Positions 8,030 to 16,925 of a stretch of DNA of 64,000 nt are shown piece after piece. Position 1 is the first letter of the stretch. Every line of letters starts with the position of its first letter. The stretch lies in assembly GCA_945870425.1 (NCBI GenBank), contig CAMBSD010000002.1, positions 62,001-126,000 on the forward strand, given 5' to 3'. The position numbers and the translations under genes were made by a program. The notes under the pieces are model-generated. The model was given only the letters and a program-made list of their open reading frames with translations, was not told the origin of the DNA and did not search any database. This DNA is from Chitinophaga pinensis (GTDB lineage: Bacteria > Bacteroidota > Bacteroidia > UKL13-3).

Positions 8030-8491
8030 ATGGAACTGAGCAACGATTTCAAAGAGTTTATAGAATTATTAAACGTAAATAAAGTTAAATATTTAGTTGT
8101 AGGTGGATACGCTGTGGGGTTTCACGGCTATCCTCGGTATACAAAAGACATTGACTTGTGGGTGCTTATGAAATCTAATAATGCATCAAATATTATAAAA
8201 TCTGTAAAAGAATTTGGTTTTGAATCCTTAGGTCTAGAAGAAGAAGATTTTTTAAATTCAGATAATATAATTCAATTGGGCTTTCCTCCAAATAGGATTG
8301 TTTTATTAACTGAAATAGCTGGTGTAGAATTTGAATCCTGCTATTCAAATAAATTAACAATAGAATTTGAAGGGGTAACCATTCCATTTATTTCTTTAAA
8401 TGATTTAATTAAAAACAAGCAATCATCAGGAAGACTTCAAGATTTAGCCGATGCAGAAAAATTAGAGAAACTGAAAAAGCAAAAATATTAG
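8030..8491 (+). CDS. Nucleotidyltransferase-fold protein (DUF6036/MNT-like)
   Basis: This 153-residue protein has the Pol-beta-type nucleotidyltransferase signature. KYLVVGGYAVGFHG provides the GG motif, and RYTKDIDLWV provides the two catalytic Asp residues two positions apart. FISLNDLIKNKQSSGRLQDLADAEKL is the typical C-terminal helix of this group. Related proteins are AbiEii/MNT-type toxins or minimal nucleotidyltransferases that modify tRNA or a partner protein. With the small gene at 7879 it forms a likely two-gene toxin-antitoxin-like module. Substrate and true role are unknown. Confidence 0.8.
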   Translation: MELSNDFKEFIELLNVNKVKYLVVGGYAVGFHGYPRYTKDIDLWVLMKSNNASNIIKSVKEFGFESLGLEEEDFLNSDNIIQLGFPPNRIVLLTEIAGVEFESCYSNKLTIEFEGVTIPFISLNDLIKNKQSSGRLQDLADAEKLEKLKKQKY

Positions 8492-8535
8492 GATTAAATC
8501 ACCTTAAAAAACTCTAGAAAGTGCCAAGCAAAACC

Positions 8536-9093
8536 CTAATTCCACCTTGGATCCAGCGGGGCATTGGCAAGGTGCTCAAAGTCCTTGCCTAGATGTTTAA
8601 CCAATACTCGCCACATATCTTCCAAATCATCTGTAAATAAAGTTTCTTTCTCACATTCACTCACCCACCAAGCTTTTTGTTCTATTTCATCATCCAATTG
8701 CCCATCAGTCCAACCGCTGTAACCTACAAAAAATTTGAAATTCTCAGGACTAGCCAAACGATTATCAATAGCATCATTTACCGAATTGATATTTCCTCCC
8801 CAATACAGCCCTTCGCAAATCTCTTCACAACCTTCGATTAAGTCGCCACAAGTATGAATAAAATGAAGGGTATTTTGTTCTACTGGACCACCATAATACA
8901 ATGGAAAATTATAGTTCAATAAATCGGGCACAAGCTCATCAGTATAGCTATTGAGCAAACGGTTTAGTACAAACCCTACCGCACCTTCATCGCTATACTG
9001 GCCAAGCAATATAACAGTACGATTAAACTCAGGATCGCTTAAAAAAGGCTCACTTATTAATATTCTACCTTTAGTTGGCAGCATTTTTTTCAT
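8536..9093 (-). CDS. yqgE: YqgE/AlgH family protein
   Basis: At 185 residues it has the full UPF0301 pattern: KGRILISEPFLSDPEFNRTVILL at the start, then GAVGFVLNR, YYGGPVEQNTLHFIH, YWGGN, FKFFVGYSGWTDGQLDDEI and a WR..L..LG tail. The family is widely conserved, but its biochemical role is not firmly established; in pseudomonads AlgH is linked to alginate and virulence regulation. The ATG at 9093 is used (ATG at 9084 is an alternative). A TACTTTTG -7 element is present at 9116-9123 on this strand. It is divergent from pdxH. Confidence 0.95.
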   Translation of the reverse strand: MKKMLPTKGRILISEPFLSDPEFNRTVILLGQYSDEGAVGFVLNRLLNSYTDELVPDLLNYNFPLYYGGPVEQNTLHFIHTCGDLIEGCEEICEGLYWGGNINSVNDAIDNRLASPENFKFFVGYSGWTDGQLDDEIEQKAWWVSECEKETLFTDDLEDMWRVLVKHLGKDFEHLANAPLDPRWN

Positions 9094-9174
9094 TTATCTA
9101 ATCTGTTTGTTAGGTCAAAAGTAATATTTATTTGTTCTAAAATATGCTTCATTATTGTTAATTTCGAGGCGCGT

Positions 9175-9825
9175 ATGGAATCTTCAAATATCAACATTGC
9201 AGCTATCAGAAAGGATTATACCTTGAAGAGTTTTTCGGAAAGTGATTTATTGAAAAACCCTTTCGACCAATTTAGGGTTTGGTTTACCGAGGCCATTCAT
9301 GCCGAAGTGAATGAACCCAATGCCATGACATTGGCTACGGTGAAGCCAGATGGCTGTCCCACGGCTCGCATAGTGCTATTAAAAGGACTTGAAGATGACT
9401 GCTTTGTTTTTTTTACAAACTACAGCAGCAACAAAGGGCAACAAATAGGCGTCAATAACAAAGTGGCTTTGGTTTTCTTTTGGCCCGAACTAGAGAGACA
9501 AGTAAGAATTGAAGGAATAGCGGAAAAATTAGAAGACTATAAATCCGATGAATATTTCAAAAGCAGACCACTCGCAAGTCAGATTGGAGCGCATGCCTCA
9601 CCTCAAAGTCAAGAGATTGAAAATAGGCAATATTTAGAAGATTTGGTAATAAAAATGGGTGAGCTATTTTCAGAAAAACCCATTATCAGGCCAAATTTTT
9701 GGGGAGGTTTTAAGGTTACTGCCCATTCATTTGAATTTTGGCAAGGACGAAGCAGCCGCCTTCACGACCGATTTATATTCAGAAAGTCTAATAATGAGTG
9801 GCTTGCAAAAAGACTTGCACCTTAG
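9175..9825 (+). CDS. pdxH: Pyridoxamine/pyridoxine 5'-phosphate oxidase
   Basis: This FMN enzyme oxidises pyridoxamine- or pyridoxine-5'-phosphate to pyridoxal phosphate, the last step of B6 synthesis and salvage. The 216-residue protein carries MTLATVKPDGCPTARIVLLKG and FVFFTNYSSNKGQQI, which contact FMN. It also has VRIEGIAEKL, SRPLASQIGAHAS and the C-terminal signature FWQGRSSRLHDRFIF followed by WLAKRLAP. Length and all blocks are normal. The ATG at 9175 gives the usual N-terminus (IRKDYTLKSFSESDLL). Confidence 0.97.
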   Translation: MESSNINIAAIRKDYTLKSFSESDLLKNPFDQFRVWFTEAIHAEVNEPNAMTLATVKPDGCPTARIVLLKGLEDDCFVFFTNYSSNKGQQIGVNNKVALVFFWPELERQVRIEGIAEKLEDYKSDEYFKSRPLASQIGAHASPQSQEIENRQYLEDLVIKMGELFSEKPIIRPNFWGGFKVTAHSFEFWQGRSSRLHDRFIFRKSNNEWLAKRLAP

Positions 9826-9892
9826 TAACAATAAATTAATGCAGTATCATTAATTTGATATTGTTTTTAATAACCATTTAGAACAAAAACGG

Positions 9893-11005
9893 ATGATAAA
9901 CATTGTACTGATTTTAGCTTCCTCTTTCATCATGAGTGTTTTTGCAATGCCTTCAATCATTACGATGGCCAAGCTTTTAGGATTATATGACAAGCCCAAT
10001 AGTCGAAAACTACATACAACCAAAATCCCACGTTTGGGGGGCATTGGTATATTTGTTTCATTTTTATTGAGCATTTGGTTTGTTATACCAGACCAAAGTC
10101 TTCCCAATGCTCGCTTTTTGTATAGTGCCTTGCTTTTGCTTTTCTTCTCAGGATTGAAGGACGATATTGTTGTGATGTCGCCCATTAATAAACTTCTTAT
10201 ACAATTGTTCGCAGCCAGTCTTATAACGATTGGACAGGGTATCACCATTGATCATTTTCATGGAATATTGGGCATTAATGAAATCACATATCCGGCCAGC
10301 ATAGCATTGAGTATTTTCACCATCATAGTTATCACCAATTCAATAAATCTTATTGATGGTGTGGATGGTCTGGCAGGGGGAATAGGTTTTATTACCGCTT
10401 TGGCATTTGCCCTTTGGTTTAATAATATTGGACAATCAGGTTTTGCCTTGATGGCATTTGCTTTATCAGGTGCCTTATTAGGCTTTTTACTTTTTAATTT
10501 CAATCCAGCCAAAATATTTATGGGGGATGCTGGGTCATTAACAGTAGGATTTTTACTCTCTATTTTCGCTATCAAATTTATATCTATCAACTCCCCTATT
10601 TCAAATTTCGAAAATAAAATTTTATCAGCACCCGCCATTGCAATTTCCATTTTGATTGTGCCCTTATACGACACATTGAGGGTATTTATCATAAGAACCA
10701 TCAAGCGTAAATCTCCTTTTGTAGCCGATAGAAACCACGTTCATCATATCCTTTTAAAAATTGGTTTAAACCACAAAATGGTTTGCTACACGCTATATGC
10801 CATTAGTATTTTATTCGCTACCACAGCCATCTTGATTAAGGAAAATCCAAGTTATATCGTTTTATCCATTATTGTAGGAATGGCATTGGTGGTAGGGCAA
10901 TTACCAGTATATTTATACAGACATCGCCTAGCAGATTTAGAGGTAGAAGAAAACATTATCAATTTTGAAAACGATATTAATCCTGCTAAAAATCAAAAAA
11001 AATAG
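9893..11005 (+). CDS. wecA: WecA/TagO-type polyprenyl-phosphate sugar-1-phosphate transferase
   Basis: This integral-membrane enzyme of the MraY/WecA superfamily transfers a sugar-1-phosphate, usually GlcNAc-1-P, from a UDP-sugar to undecaprenyl phosphate and so starts a surface polysaccharide. The 370 residues show about ten hydrophobic helices. Asp90-Asp91 lie in LKDDIVVM, with NLIDGVDGLAGG at about 152-163. FNFNPAKIFMGDAGS follows, then a cytoplasmic RNHVHHILLKIGL loop with the His motif. The exact sugar cannot be read from sequence. The next gene starts three bases after its stop, so they form an operon. Confidence 0.92.
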   Translation: MINIVLILASSFIMSVFAMPSIITMAKLLGLYDKPNSRKLHTTKIPRLGGIGIFVSFLLSIWFVIPDQSLPNARFLYSALLLLFFSGLKDDIVVMSPINKLLIQLFAASLITIGQGITIDHFHGILGINEITYPASIALSIFTIIVITNSINLIDGVDGLAGGIGFITALAFALWFNNIGQSGFALMAFALSGALLGFLLFNFNPAKIFMGDAGSLTVGFLLSIFAIKFISINSPISNFENKILSAPAIAISILIVPLYDTLRVFIIRTIKRKSPFVADRNHVHHILLKIGLNHKMVCYTLYAISILFATTAILIKENPSYIVLSIIVGMALVVGQLPVYLYRHRLADLEVEENIINFENDINPAKNQKK

Positions 11006-11008
11006 GCC

Positions 11009-12115
11009 ATGTCGTTTCATTTATGCGATTCACTAACTCAGGAAAAACTGGATTCAAACTACACAAACTTTCTTAGCCCTAAAGGCAACCTTATTAACCT
11101 GAAAAACAAACAGGACTTTGAAATAAATAGTAGTAAACATACTCTATGGAGATACAGAAAAGCTATACCCATTCAAAACGACAATTGCATCGTTTCGATG
11201 GATGAAGGCTATACAGCACTCACAAAAATTCAGTTTAAAAATGGCGAAGCCTTAATCAAACAAGAACAACTCTTTAGCACAGGAAGCTACAAAGACAGGG
11301 GGGCCTCAGTATTAATCAGCAGGGTTAAAGAGATAGGGGTTACAGAAATTGTACAAGATAGTAGTGGAAATGCAGGTTGCGCCATAGCTGCTTATGCTGC
11401 CCTTGCAGGCATCACTTGCCACATCTACCTACCATCAGACACTTCAGACGCAAAAGTGGCGCAAATGCGGGCTTATGGGGCCAATATCATAAGAGTTGAA
11501 GGCGACAGAGAAGCAACTGCCCTCGCAGCCAAGGAAGCGGCTCAAAAAATATATTATGCCAGCCATTGTTATAATCCATGGTTTTTTGAAGGCACCAAGA
11601 CTTTTGCTTTCGAGCTTTGTGAACAATTAAATTGGCGAGCACCCGATACAGTTGTTGTCCCTGCAGGTAATGGCACTTTAGTTATAGGTTGCCAAATAGG
11701 ATTTAATCAACTTTTTGCTGCCAATAGAATTAATAAAATTCCAAAAATCATAGCTATACAAAGTGTCAATTGTGCTGCTTTGGCTCAAATGTTTGATGAG
11801 AATTTGGATGAAATTCCTAAGATTTCAAAACAAACTACCTTAGCGGAAGGGATTGCTATTGCAGAACCTGTAAGAGCCAAACAAATCATAACAGCAGTGA
11901 AAGAAAGCAAGGGTCATTTCATATCAGTAAGTGAATTAGAAATTATTGAAGCACTAAAATACACAGCACGAATGGGCTATTTTATTGAACCTACATCCGC
12001 AGCGACTATTGCAGGTTTGGAAAAATACATGAGTAAACATAAAAATGAAATCGTAGTATCCTTATTCAGTGGACATGGTTTGAAATCCATAGATAAATGG
12101 ATGAAATTACTTTAA
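11009..12115 (+). CDS. Threonine synthase-like PLP enzyme
   Basis: This 368-residue fold-type II PLP enzyme has the PLP lysine (Lys95) in FSTGSYKDRGA. It also has the substrate/phosphate loop SSGNAGCAIAAYAA, the Gly-rich PLP phosphate loop VPAGNGTLVIG, and a late FIEPTSAATIAGL block. These match threonine synthase and the related threonine dehydratase/cysteine synthase group. Threonine synthase converts O-phosphohomoserine to threonine. A shorter N-terminus than E. coli ThrC and the lack of neighbouring thr genes leave the precise reaction open. It overlaps the hydrolase gene by nine bases, tail to tail. Confidence 0.85.
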   Translation: MSFHLCDSLTQEKLDSNYTNFLSPKGNLINLKNKQDFEINSSKHTLWRYRKAIPIQNDNCIVSMDEGYTALTKIQFKNGEALIKQEQLFSTGSYKDRGASVLISRVKEIGVTEIVQDSSGNAGCAIAAYAALAGITCHIYLPSDTSDAKVAQMRAYGANIIRVEGDREATALAAKEAAQKIYYASHCYNPWFFEGTKTFAFELCEQLNWRAPDTVVVPAGNGTLVIGCQIGFNQLFAANRINKIPKIIAIQSVNCAALAQMFDENLDEIPKISKQTTLAEGIAIAEPVRAKQIITAVKESKGHFISVSELEIIEALKYTARMGYFIEPTSAATIAGLEKYMSKHKNEIVVSLFSGHGLKSIDKWMKLL

Positions 12116-12871
12116 TACCCTATCACAAAATTTGATTATGGCATTTGAAAGTTTAACTGGTTCTTCCAACATTCCACAATGTGAAGATTGCTCCAAGTAG
12201 CATATTTCAGATTGTTTGCAACTAGATGCTTGTTTTAACATATCCGTTTCTGTAATAAGCGTATCGTATTTACCAACCGCAAAAAACATGGGTAAATCAG
12301 TATTTATCAAATAGGCCTCTTGATTTTTTCTAAGCATCATGACTTTTACTGCTTCTATTATCCCTATCTGTGAACCATTTTTAGCCTCTTCTAATAGCAT
12401 GTCACAAGCCTCTTTGTGATAGTCTCTATCCATAAAAAGCGTTGGAATAAAATTATCGATATAAACCTCTTTACCATTCTGCTCAATAAACTTAATAACC
12501 TGTTTTCTCTTTTCAAGTCGCTCCATATTATCAGCCAAAGCAGTTGAATGCAATAGGCCAATAGCATATAAATGTTGAGGGTATTTATTGGCAAAAGCAA
12601 GTGTCACATAACCTCCCATAGAATGTCCAAGCATCACACATTTGTTAATATTTAAATGATCTAATAACTCTTTCAAGCAGTCAACAAACATTTCCATGCT
12701 TGAATTCTCTATACATTCGCTAGCACCAAATCCTGGTAAGTCAGGACAAATAACTTTATATTGTTTGCTTAATGAAGACCCAATTGAATTGAAACAAGAA
12801 TGATTTTCGCAAAAGCCATGAATAAGAACAATGCTATGCATTGAACTACCTGAAATGTGATGATGTAGCAT
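12107..12871 (-). CDS. Alpha/beta hydrolase
   Basis: The start at ATG 12871 gives MLHHHISGSS followed by IVLIHGFCENHS, the oxyanion-hole strand of alpha/beta hydrolases. An upstream ATG at 12910 lies inside the ppiD terminator hairpin and is rejected. The nucleophile Ser84 is in MLGHSMGGYVTLAF. The acid is probably Asp in VGKYDTLI and the base His in SSHCGMLEEP. About 254 residues with a helical cap is normal. The family includes esterases, MenH-like and carboxylesterase enzymes; the substrate is unknown. It lies downstream of ppiD on the same strand, beyond a strong terminator. Confidence 0.88.
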   Translation of the reverse strand: MLHHHISGSSMHSIVLIHGFCENHSCFNSIGSSLSKQYKVICPDLPGFGASECIENSSMEMFVDCLKELLDHLNINKCVMLGHSMGGYVTLAFANKYPQHLYAIGLLHSTALADNMERLEKRKQVIKFIEQNGKEVYIDNFIPTLFMDRDYHKEACDMLLEEAKNGSQIGIIEAVKVMMLRKNQEAYLINTDLPMFFAVGKYDTLITETDMLKQASSCKQSEICYLEQSSHCGMLEEPVKLSNAIIKFCDRVLK

Positions 12872-12884
12872 GACACAAAAATAA

Positions 12885-12912
12885 AAATGCCACCCAATAT
12901 TGGGTGGCATTT
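12885..12912 (-). terminator. Terminator of ppiD
   Basis: AAATGCCACCCAAT is followed directly by its exact reverse complement ATTGGGTGGCATTT, making a perfect 28-bp inverted repeat. Read on the minus strand, T-rich sequence follows. It lies 22 bases past the ppiD stop. Confidence 0.85.
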
Positions 12913-12934
12913 CTTTATTATTATTTAATTTGTT

Positions 12935-15049
12935 CTAGAAGAATTTGAATCTAAAATCTTTTACACCCTTAATGTCTTTTAATGCTTCAAGATAACCGTA
13001 TTCCATTCTCTGTCTTACACCATTATCCATTTCACTTTTGTATTGCGCATAATCTTTGATTACAGGAGCATCGTTAAACTTATTAATCATAAATACATAA
13101 ACTGCGGCATCTCCTTTAACAGGACCGGATAATTTACCCGCAGTTGAACCAAAAACAGTTCCACCAAATACATTATCAGCGCCAACATTAGCAAAGAAAG
13201 GGTTTTCCAAATTCAATGAACTTGTGGGTACAATTGGCGTATTTAATTTTTTACTCACAGCATCCAAGGTTGTGGCACCTTCTAATGCTGTTTTCGCTTT
13301 TTCAATTAATTGCTCAGCTTTTTTATCTTTTCTATAATCCGCTTCCACTCTTGTTTTAGCTGATTCAAAACTTGCTTTGTCTTTTTCTTTGATATCTTTC
13401 ACCACAGCAATAATGTATTTATCACCAACTGTAAATACTTCGCTTACATCCCCAATATTTGCTGTATTAGCCCATTGAACAACTGAACGCGCGTCATTAT
13501 AACCAGGAAGGTAGGTATCAGTTTCTCTTACATATTCAGCAATACGCTTTTCTAATTTTCTTTCAGCCACATTTTTATCAAACTCATCAGCACTAGTTGA
13601 AGCAGAAGCAAATTGACTTGCATCATTGAATGCACGATTTAATGTTTGCTCACTTGGCTCAATAGCTCTTTCAAGTATACCAGCACAAACTAATCTCTTA
13701 GATTTGTTATCGGTAATCTTGACAATATGCCATCCAAACTGCGTTTTAACCAATTTCAAATCGCCTTTAGTGCCTTCTTTAACAGCTTTGTTAAATTCAG
13801 GGACCATCTGTCCTTCAGCAAACCAACCTAAATCACCACCTTTGTCTTTCGTTCCATCTGTACCAAAAGTTGAAGCTGTAACTGCAAAATCTGCACCATT
13901 TTTCAAATTACGCAACACTTCCTCAGCTTTTACTTTACTTTTCAATGTATCTTCAGCAGTTGGGCCATCAACTTTGAAAAGAATGTGGCTTGCATGCATA
14001 TAATAAATAGTATCTTCTTTCACTCCTGAAATTTTATATATTTTATATTTACCATCTTTAAAAATTGGACCAATTACCGAACCAATAGAATCAGAGAATA
14101 ATTTTCCAACGATCTCTTCAGGGAAGGAACCACGTGGTTTAGCAATTGGATCAAATTTAGCATCACCATTATTATCTGCATAAACAGTGTCATTTTTAGC
14201 TAACTTAAATTGTTCAGCTTGGTCTGCAGCCCATTTGCGAGCAACAGCACTATCGTCAGGGGTTGGTGCAAAATCCCAAACCACGAATTCTACCTTACGG
14301 CTATTTTCTCTTTCTTTGTATTTGTTTTGGTTTGCTCGGAAGTACGACTTCAAATCGCTCTCTTCAGCATTAATGGTACTGTCAGCAATTTGATTGTATG
14401 GCAATGCTAATAAGTTTAATTCCGCTGTACGGGTACGATTTGTATATAGATTTTTTGCCTCAAGAGATGTAACATAAGTTCCTTTTTTAATTAAGTTGGT
14501 GTATTTACGCGTGAAGGCATCTTGAACCAAATAATCTTCATATTGCTTCCATTGTTTTTTACCTTTCTCATCGCCATTATCAGTTAATTGTTTCAAATAA
14601 CGTTTTACATTATTTTTATCAAAAGCACCTGTTTTTGGATCTGTAAAACTTTGGATGATATTGGCATTGATATTATCGCCATAAATCATATCTTCTAATT
14701 CTTCATTGCTAACAGCAATACCTAATTCTTTATATTCTTTAGCCATCAAGTTATCCTGCAATAACTGATTCCAAACTTGGTCTCTTAATTGATTTCTGGT
14801 ATTATCATCAATTGGTTGATTCGGATTACGGTCCTTCATGATTTGCTCTTGCTCATCATATTTTTGTTGAAAAAGCTTAATGCCCACCTTTTCGCCTGCT
14901 ATTTCGCCCACGGTACTTGAGTTTCCTTTGCCACCAAAAATAGCTGTGTTGCTATTTAGCGCATCTGAAATTACAAAAAGAGCCAGTGCTAATCCTACAA
15001 AGCCAACAGCTAATCCTGATCTGTTTCTAATTTTGGTTAATATTGCCAT
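12935..15049 (-). CDS. ppiD: PpiD/SurA-like membrane-anchored peptidyl-prolyl isomerase
   Basis: This 704-residue periplasmic folding factor for outer-membrane proteins has one N-terminal membrane anchor (about residues 12-30, GLAVGFVGLALALFVISDAL). A SurA_N-like chaperone region of helices spans about 40-250. A parvulin rotamase domain spans about 350-447, marked by HASHILFKVDG, GADFAVTASTFGTDG, KGGDLGWFAEGQMVPEF and TQFGWHIVKI. A second, degenerate isomerase-like region follows. This matches the PpiD architecture, though Bacteroidetes often annotate it as SurA. A consensus promoter lies at 15071-15102. Confidence 0.93.
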   Translation of the reverse strand: MAILTKIRNRSGLAVGFVGLALALFVISDALNSNTAIFGGKGNSSTVGEIAGEKVGIKLFQQKYDEQEQIMKDRNPNQPIDDNTRNQLRDQVWNQLLQDNLMAKEYKELGIAVSNEELEDMIYGDNINANIIQSFTDPKTGAFDKNNVKRYLKQLTDNGDEKGKKQWKQYEDYLVQDAFTRKYTNLIKKGTYVTSLEAKNLYTNRTRTAELNLLALPYNQIADSTINAEESDLKSYFRANQNKYKERENSRKVEFVVWDFAPTPDDSAVARKWAADQAEQFKLAKNDTVYADNNGDAKFDPIAKPRGSFPEEIVGKLFSDSIGSVIGPIFKDGKYKIYKISGVKEDTIYYMHASHILFKVDGPTAEDTLKSKVKAEEVLRNLKNGADFAVTASTFGTDGTKDKGGDLGWFAEGQMVPEFNKAVKEGTKGDLKLVKTQFGWHIVKITDNKSKRLVCAGILERAIEPSEQTLNRAFNDASQFASASTSADEFDKNVAERKLEKRIAEYVRETDTYLPGYNDARSVVQWANTANIGDVSEVFTVGDKYIIAVVKDIKEKDKASFESAKTRVEADYRKDKKAEQLIEKAKTALEGATTLDAVSKKLNTPIVPTSSLNLENPFFANVGADNVFGGTVFGSTAGKLSGPVKGDAAVYVFMINKFNDAPVIKDYAQYKSEMDNGVRQRMEYGYLEALKDIKGVKDFRFKFF

Positions 15050-15070
15050 ACTTTATTTTTTTGAAGTTGG

Positions 15071-15102
15071 CAAAAATATAGGGTAATGCCATTAAAATCA
15101 AA
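15071..15102 (-). promoter_or_regulatory. Bacteroidetes-type promoter for ppiD
   Basis: On the minus strand TTTG (15099-15102) is followed after exactly 20 bases by TATTTTTG (15071-15078), matching the TTTG / TAnnTTTG consensus of the Bacteroidetes primary sigma factor. The -7 box lies 22 bases before the ppiD ATG. Confidence 0.7.
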
Positions 15103-15148
15103 TAGAATATCATTATTTAAATAATTAAAAACCATACAATTAGTAAAT

Positions 15149-15865
15149 ATGCAACACAAAGGCTACGGTAAACTCTACTTAATACCCAATTTTTTGAGTG
15201 CTGAAAACCCAAATAATTTTTTGGCCGATTATGTTCGAGATGCTATAAAACATGTCAAAAAATTTATTGTAGAAAGCGAAAAAGGTGGCAGAGCCTTGAT
15301 AAAAAAACTTGGAACAGATGTTCCATTGCCTGAGGCTGAACTATTTTTATTGAACGAGCATAGCAATAAAAACGAAACTTATAAGCTATTAGAAATACTC
15401 CAGAATGGTTGTGATGCTGCCATTATCAGTGATGCTGGTTTGCCTTGCGTGGCCGATCCCGGTAGTGATTTAGTAGCTTTGGCCCAACAGAAAAACATTG
15501 AAGTGATTCCATTGCCCGGTGCATCAAGCATTTTCATGGCATTGATGGCGAGTGGTTTTAGTGGACAGAGCTTTGTTTTTTATGGCTATTTGCCCATTGA
15601 CAAGCCGCTAAGAGCCAAGAAGATAAAGGAAATGGAGAAGGATGCAATCACAAAAAACCAAAGTCAAATTTTCATGGAGGCTCCATACAGAAACAATCAA
15701 TTACTTGAGGATATTTTGAAAAATGTTGCTGCCACTACTAAAATCTGTATTGCGTGCCATATCAGTAGCCCTGAATCATGTATAAAGACTAAAAGCGCCA
15801 AGGAATGGATGTTACAAAAACCAGAACTGCATAAAAAGCCAGTAATATTTGTGATGGGGGCATAA
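15149..15865 (+). CDS. RsmI-like SAM-dependent methyltransferase (tetrapyrrole methylase fold)
   Basis: This 238-residue protein belongs to the tetrapyrrole methylase superfamily. It has GKLYLIPNFLS at the start, AAIISDAGLPCVADPGSDLVALA as the SAM-binding block, and VIPLPGASSIFMALMASGFSG and FMEAPYRNNQLLEDIL, which match RsmI (16S rRNA C1402 2'-O-methyltransferase). The opening YLIPN rather than LYLVPTPIGN and the altered C-terminus define the variant common in Bacteroidetes, so the RsmI target is probable but not certain. It is divergent from ppiD and convergent with the crotonase, with a shared terminator between. Confidence 0.85.
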   Translation: MQHKGYGKLYLIPNFLSAENPNNFLADYVRDAIKHVKKFIVESEKGGRALIKKLGTDVPLPEAELFLLNEHSNKNETYKLLEILQNGCDAAIISDAGLPCVADPGSDLVALAQQKNIEVIPLPGASSIFMALMASGFSGQSFVFYGYLPIDKPLRAKKIKEMEKDAITKNQSQIFMEAPYRNNQLLEDILKNVAATTKICIACHISSPESCIKTKSAKEWMLQKPELHKKPVIFVMGA

Positions 15866-15897
15866 AAAAGCCCCAGACCAATGGTTCAGGGGCTTTT
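15864..15897. terminator. Bidirectional terminator
   Basis: AAAAGCCCC and GGGGCTTTT flank an extended stem (GACC/GGTT) with A-runs and T-runs on both sides. It lies between the convergent methylase and crotonase genes and can serve both. Confidence 0.85.
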
Positions 15898-15917
15898 CAC
15901 TGGATATTCATTCCTAA

Positions 15918-16694
15918 TTATTTTCCTTTGAAATCAGCTTTGCGTTTTTCTAAAAAGGCCTTTGTACCTTCTATAAAATCTTCGCTTCCAAAGAAATTAC
16001 CAAACTCATTAATCTCAAGGTTGTTGCCATCAGCTCTTTTTTCGTAATAAGCGTTTGCACAGCGGATAATACTTGAAATGGCCAATGGTGCTTTGTTTTT
16101 AATCTTAGCAAAAATCTCTTCGCATTTAGCAAGTAATTCCTCTTGCGGAACCACGTGATTTACCAATCCAAGGTTCAAAGCAGTTTGGGCATCAATTAAA
16201 TCAGCCGTCATTAATAATTCCAAAGCTCTACCTTTTCCTATTAATTGGGCAAGTCTTTGTGTACCTGCATAACCTGGTATGATTCCTAGGTTTACCTCTG
16301 GTTGTCCGAATTTTGCATTTTCAGAGCAAACACGCATGTGACAGCTCATTGCCAATTCATTCCCACCACCCAAAGCAAAACCGTTGATCGCTGCTATAAC
16401 TGGCTTCGGGCAATTGTCTATTGCTCGTAAAGTAGCATGTCCTTCAGCACTTAATTTTGTTCCTTCTTCAACAGTAAAGTTGGCAAACTCAGCGATATCA
16501 GCACCTGCAGCAAATGCTTTTTTGCCTGCACCCGTAATAATGATACCACGAACAGAAGCGTCATCATAAGTATTTAATATAGCATTTTTTATGTCTGCTA
16601 AAGTTTGAATATTAAGTGCATTTAGTTTATCTTCACGATTAATTGTAATGTGAAGCACTTGTGCTTTTAATTCGGTTAAAATAGTTTGATACAT
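15918..16694 (-). CDS. Enoyl-CoA hydratase/isomerase (crotonase) family protein
   Basis: This 258-residue crotonase hydrates trans-2-enoyl-CoA in fatty-acid or amino-acid breakdown. The oxyanion-hole segments are KKAFAAGADIAEF and NGFALGGGNELAM. Both catalytic glutamates are present, one in GGGNE and the other in FGQPEVNLGIIPGYAGTQRL. Length is typical. It is monocistronic between two terminators, with ATG at 16694. Substrate range cannot be determined; closely related paralogues act as methylglutaconyl- or crotonyl-CoA hydratases. Confidence 0.93.
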   Translation of the reverse strand: MYQTILTELKAQVLHITINREDKLNALNIQTLADIKNAILNTYDDASVRGIIITGAGKKAFAAGADIAEFANFTVEEGTKLSAEGHATLRAIDNCPKPVIAAINGFALGGGNELAMSCHMRVCSENAKFGQPEVNLGIIPGYAGTQRLAQLIGKGRALELLMTADLIDAQTALNLGLVNHVVPQEELLAKCEEIFAKIKNKAPLAISSIIRCANAYYEKRADGNNLEINEFGNFFGSEDFIEGTKAFLEKRKADFKGK

Positions 16695-16872
16695 GGTTTG
16701 TATGATCTTTTTTGTATTAAATAATTGATAATAGTCTACAAATTATCATTGCAACTATATTGTTTTAATATCACTTTACGAAACCAAATTTTTCCTTTTT
16801 TTAAACAGTTTATACAAATCAATTTTCATTTATAATATTACAATTCGAGAGGCATTTCATCGGTCATAAAAT

Positions 16873-16904
16873 AAAAAACTTGCCTTTTGGGTGGCAAGTT
16901 TTTT
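16873..16904 (-). terminator. Terminator of the ECF sigma operon
   Basis: AAAAAACTTGCC and GGCAAGTTTTTT form a 12-bp stem around an 8-base loop. It lies just past the Spy-like gene, the last gene of the minus-strand operon. Confidence 0.88.
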
Positions 16905-16925
16905 ATAAACTTTTAGTTTACATAA

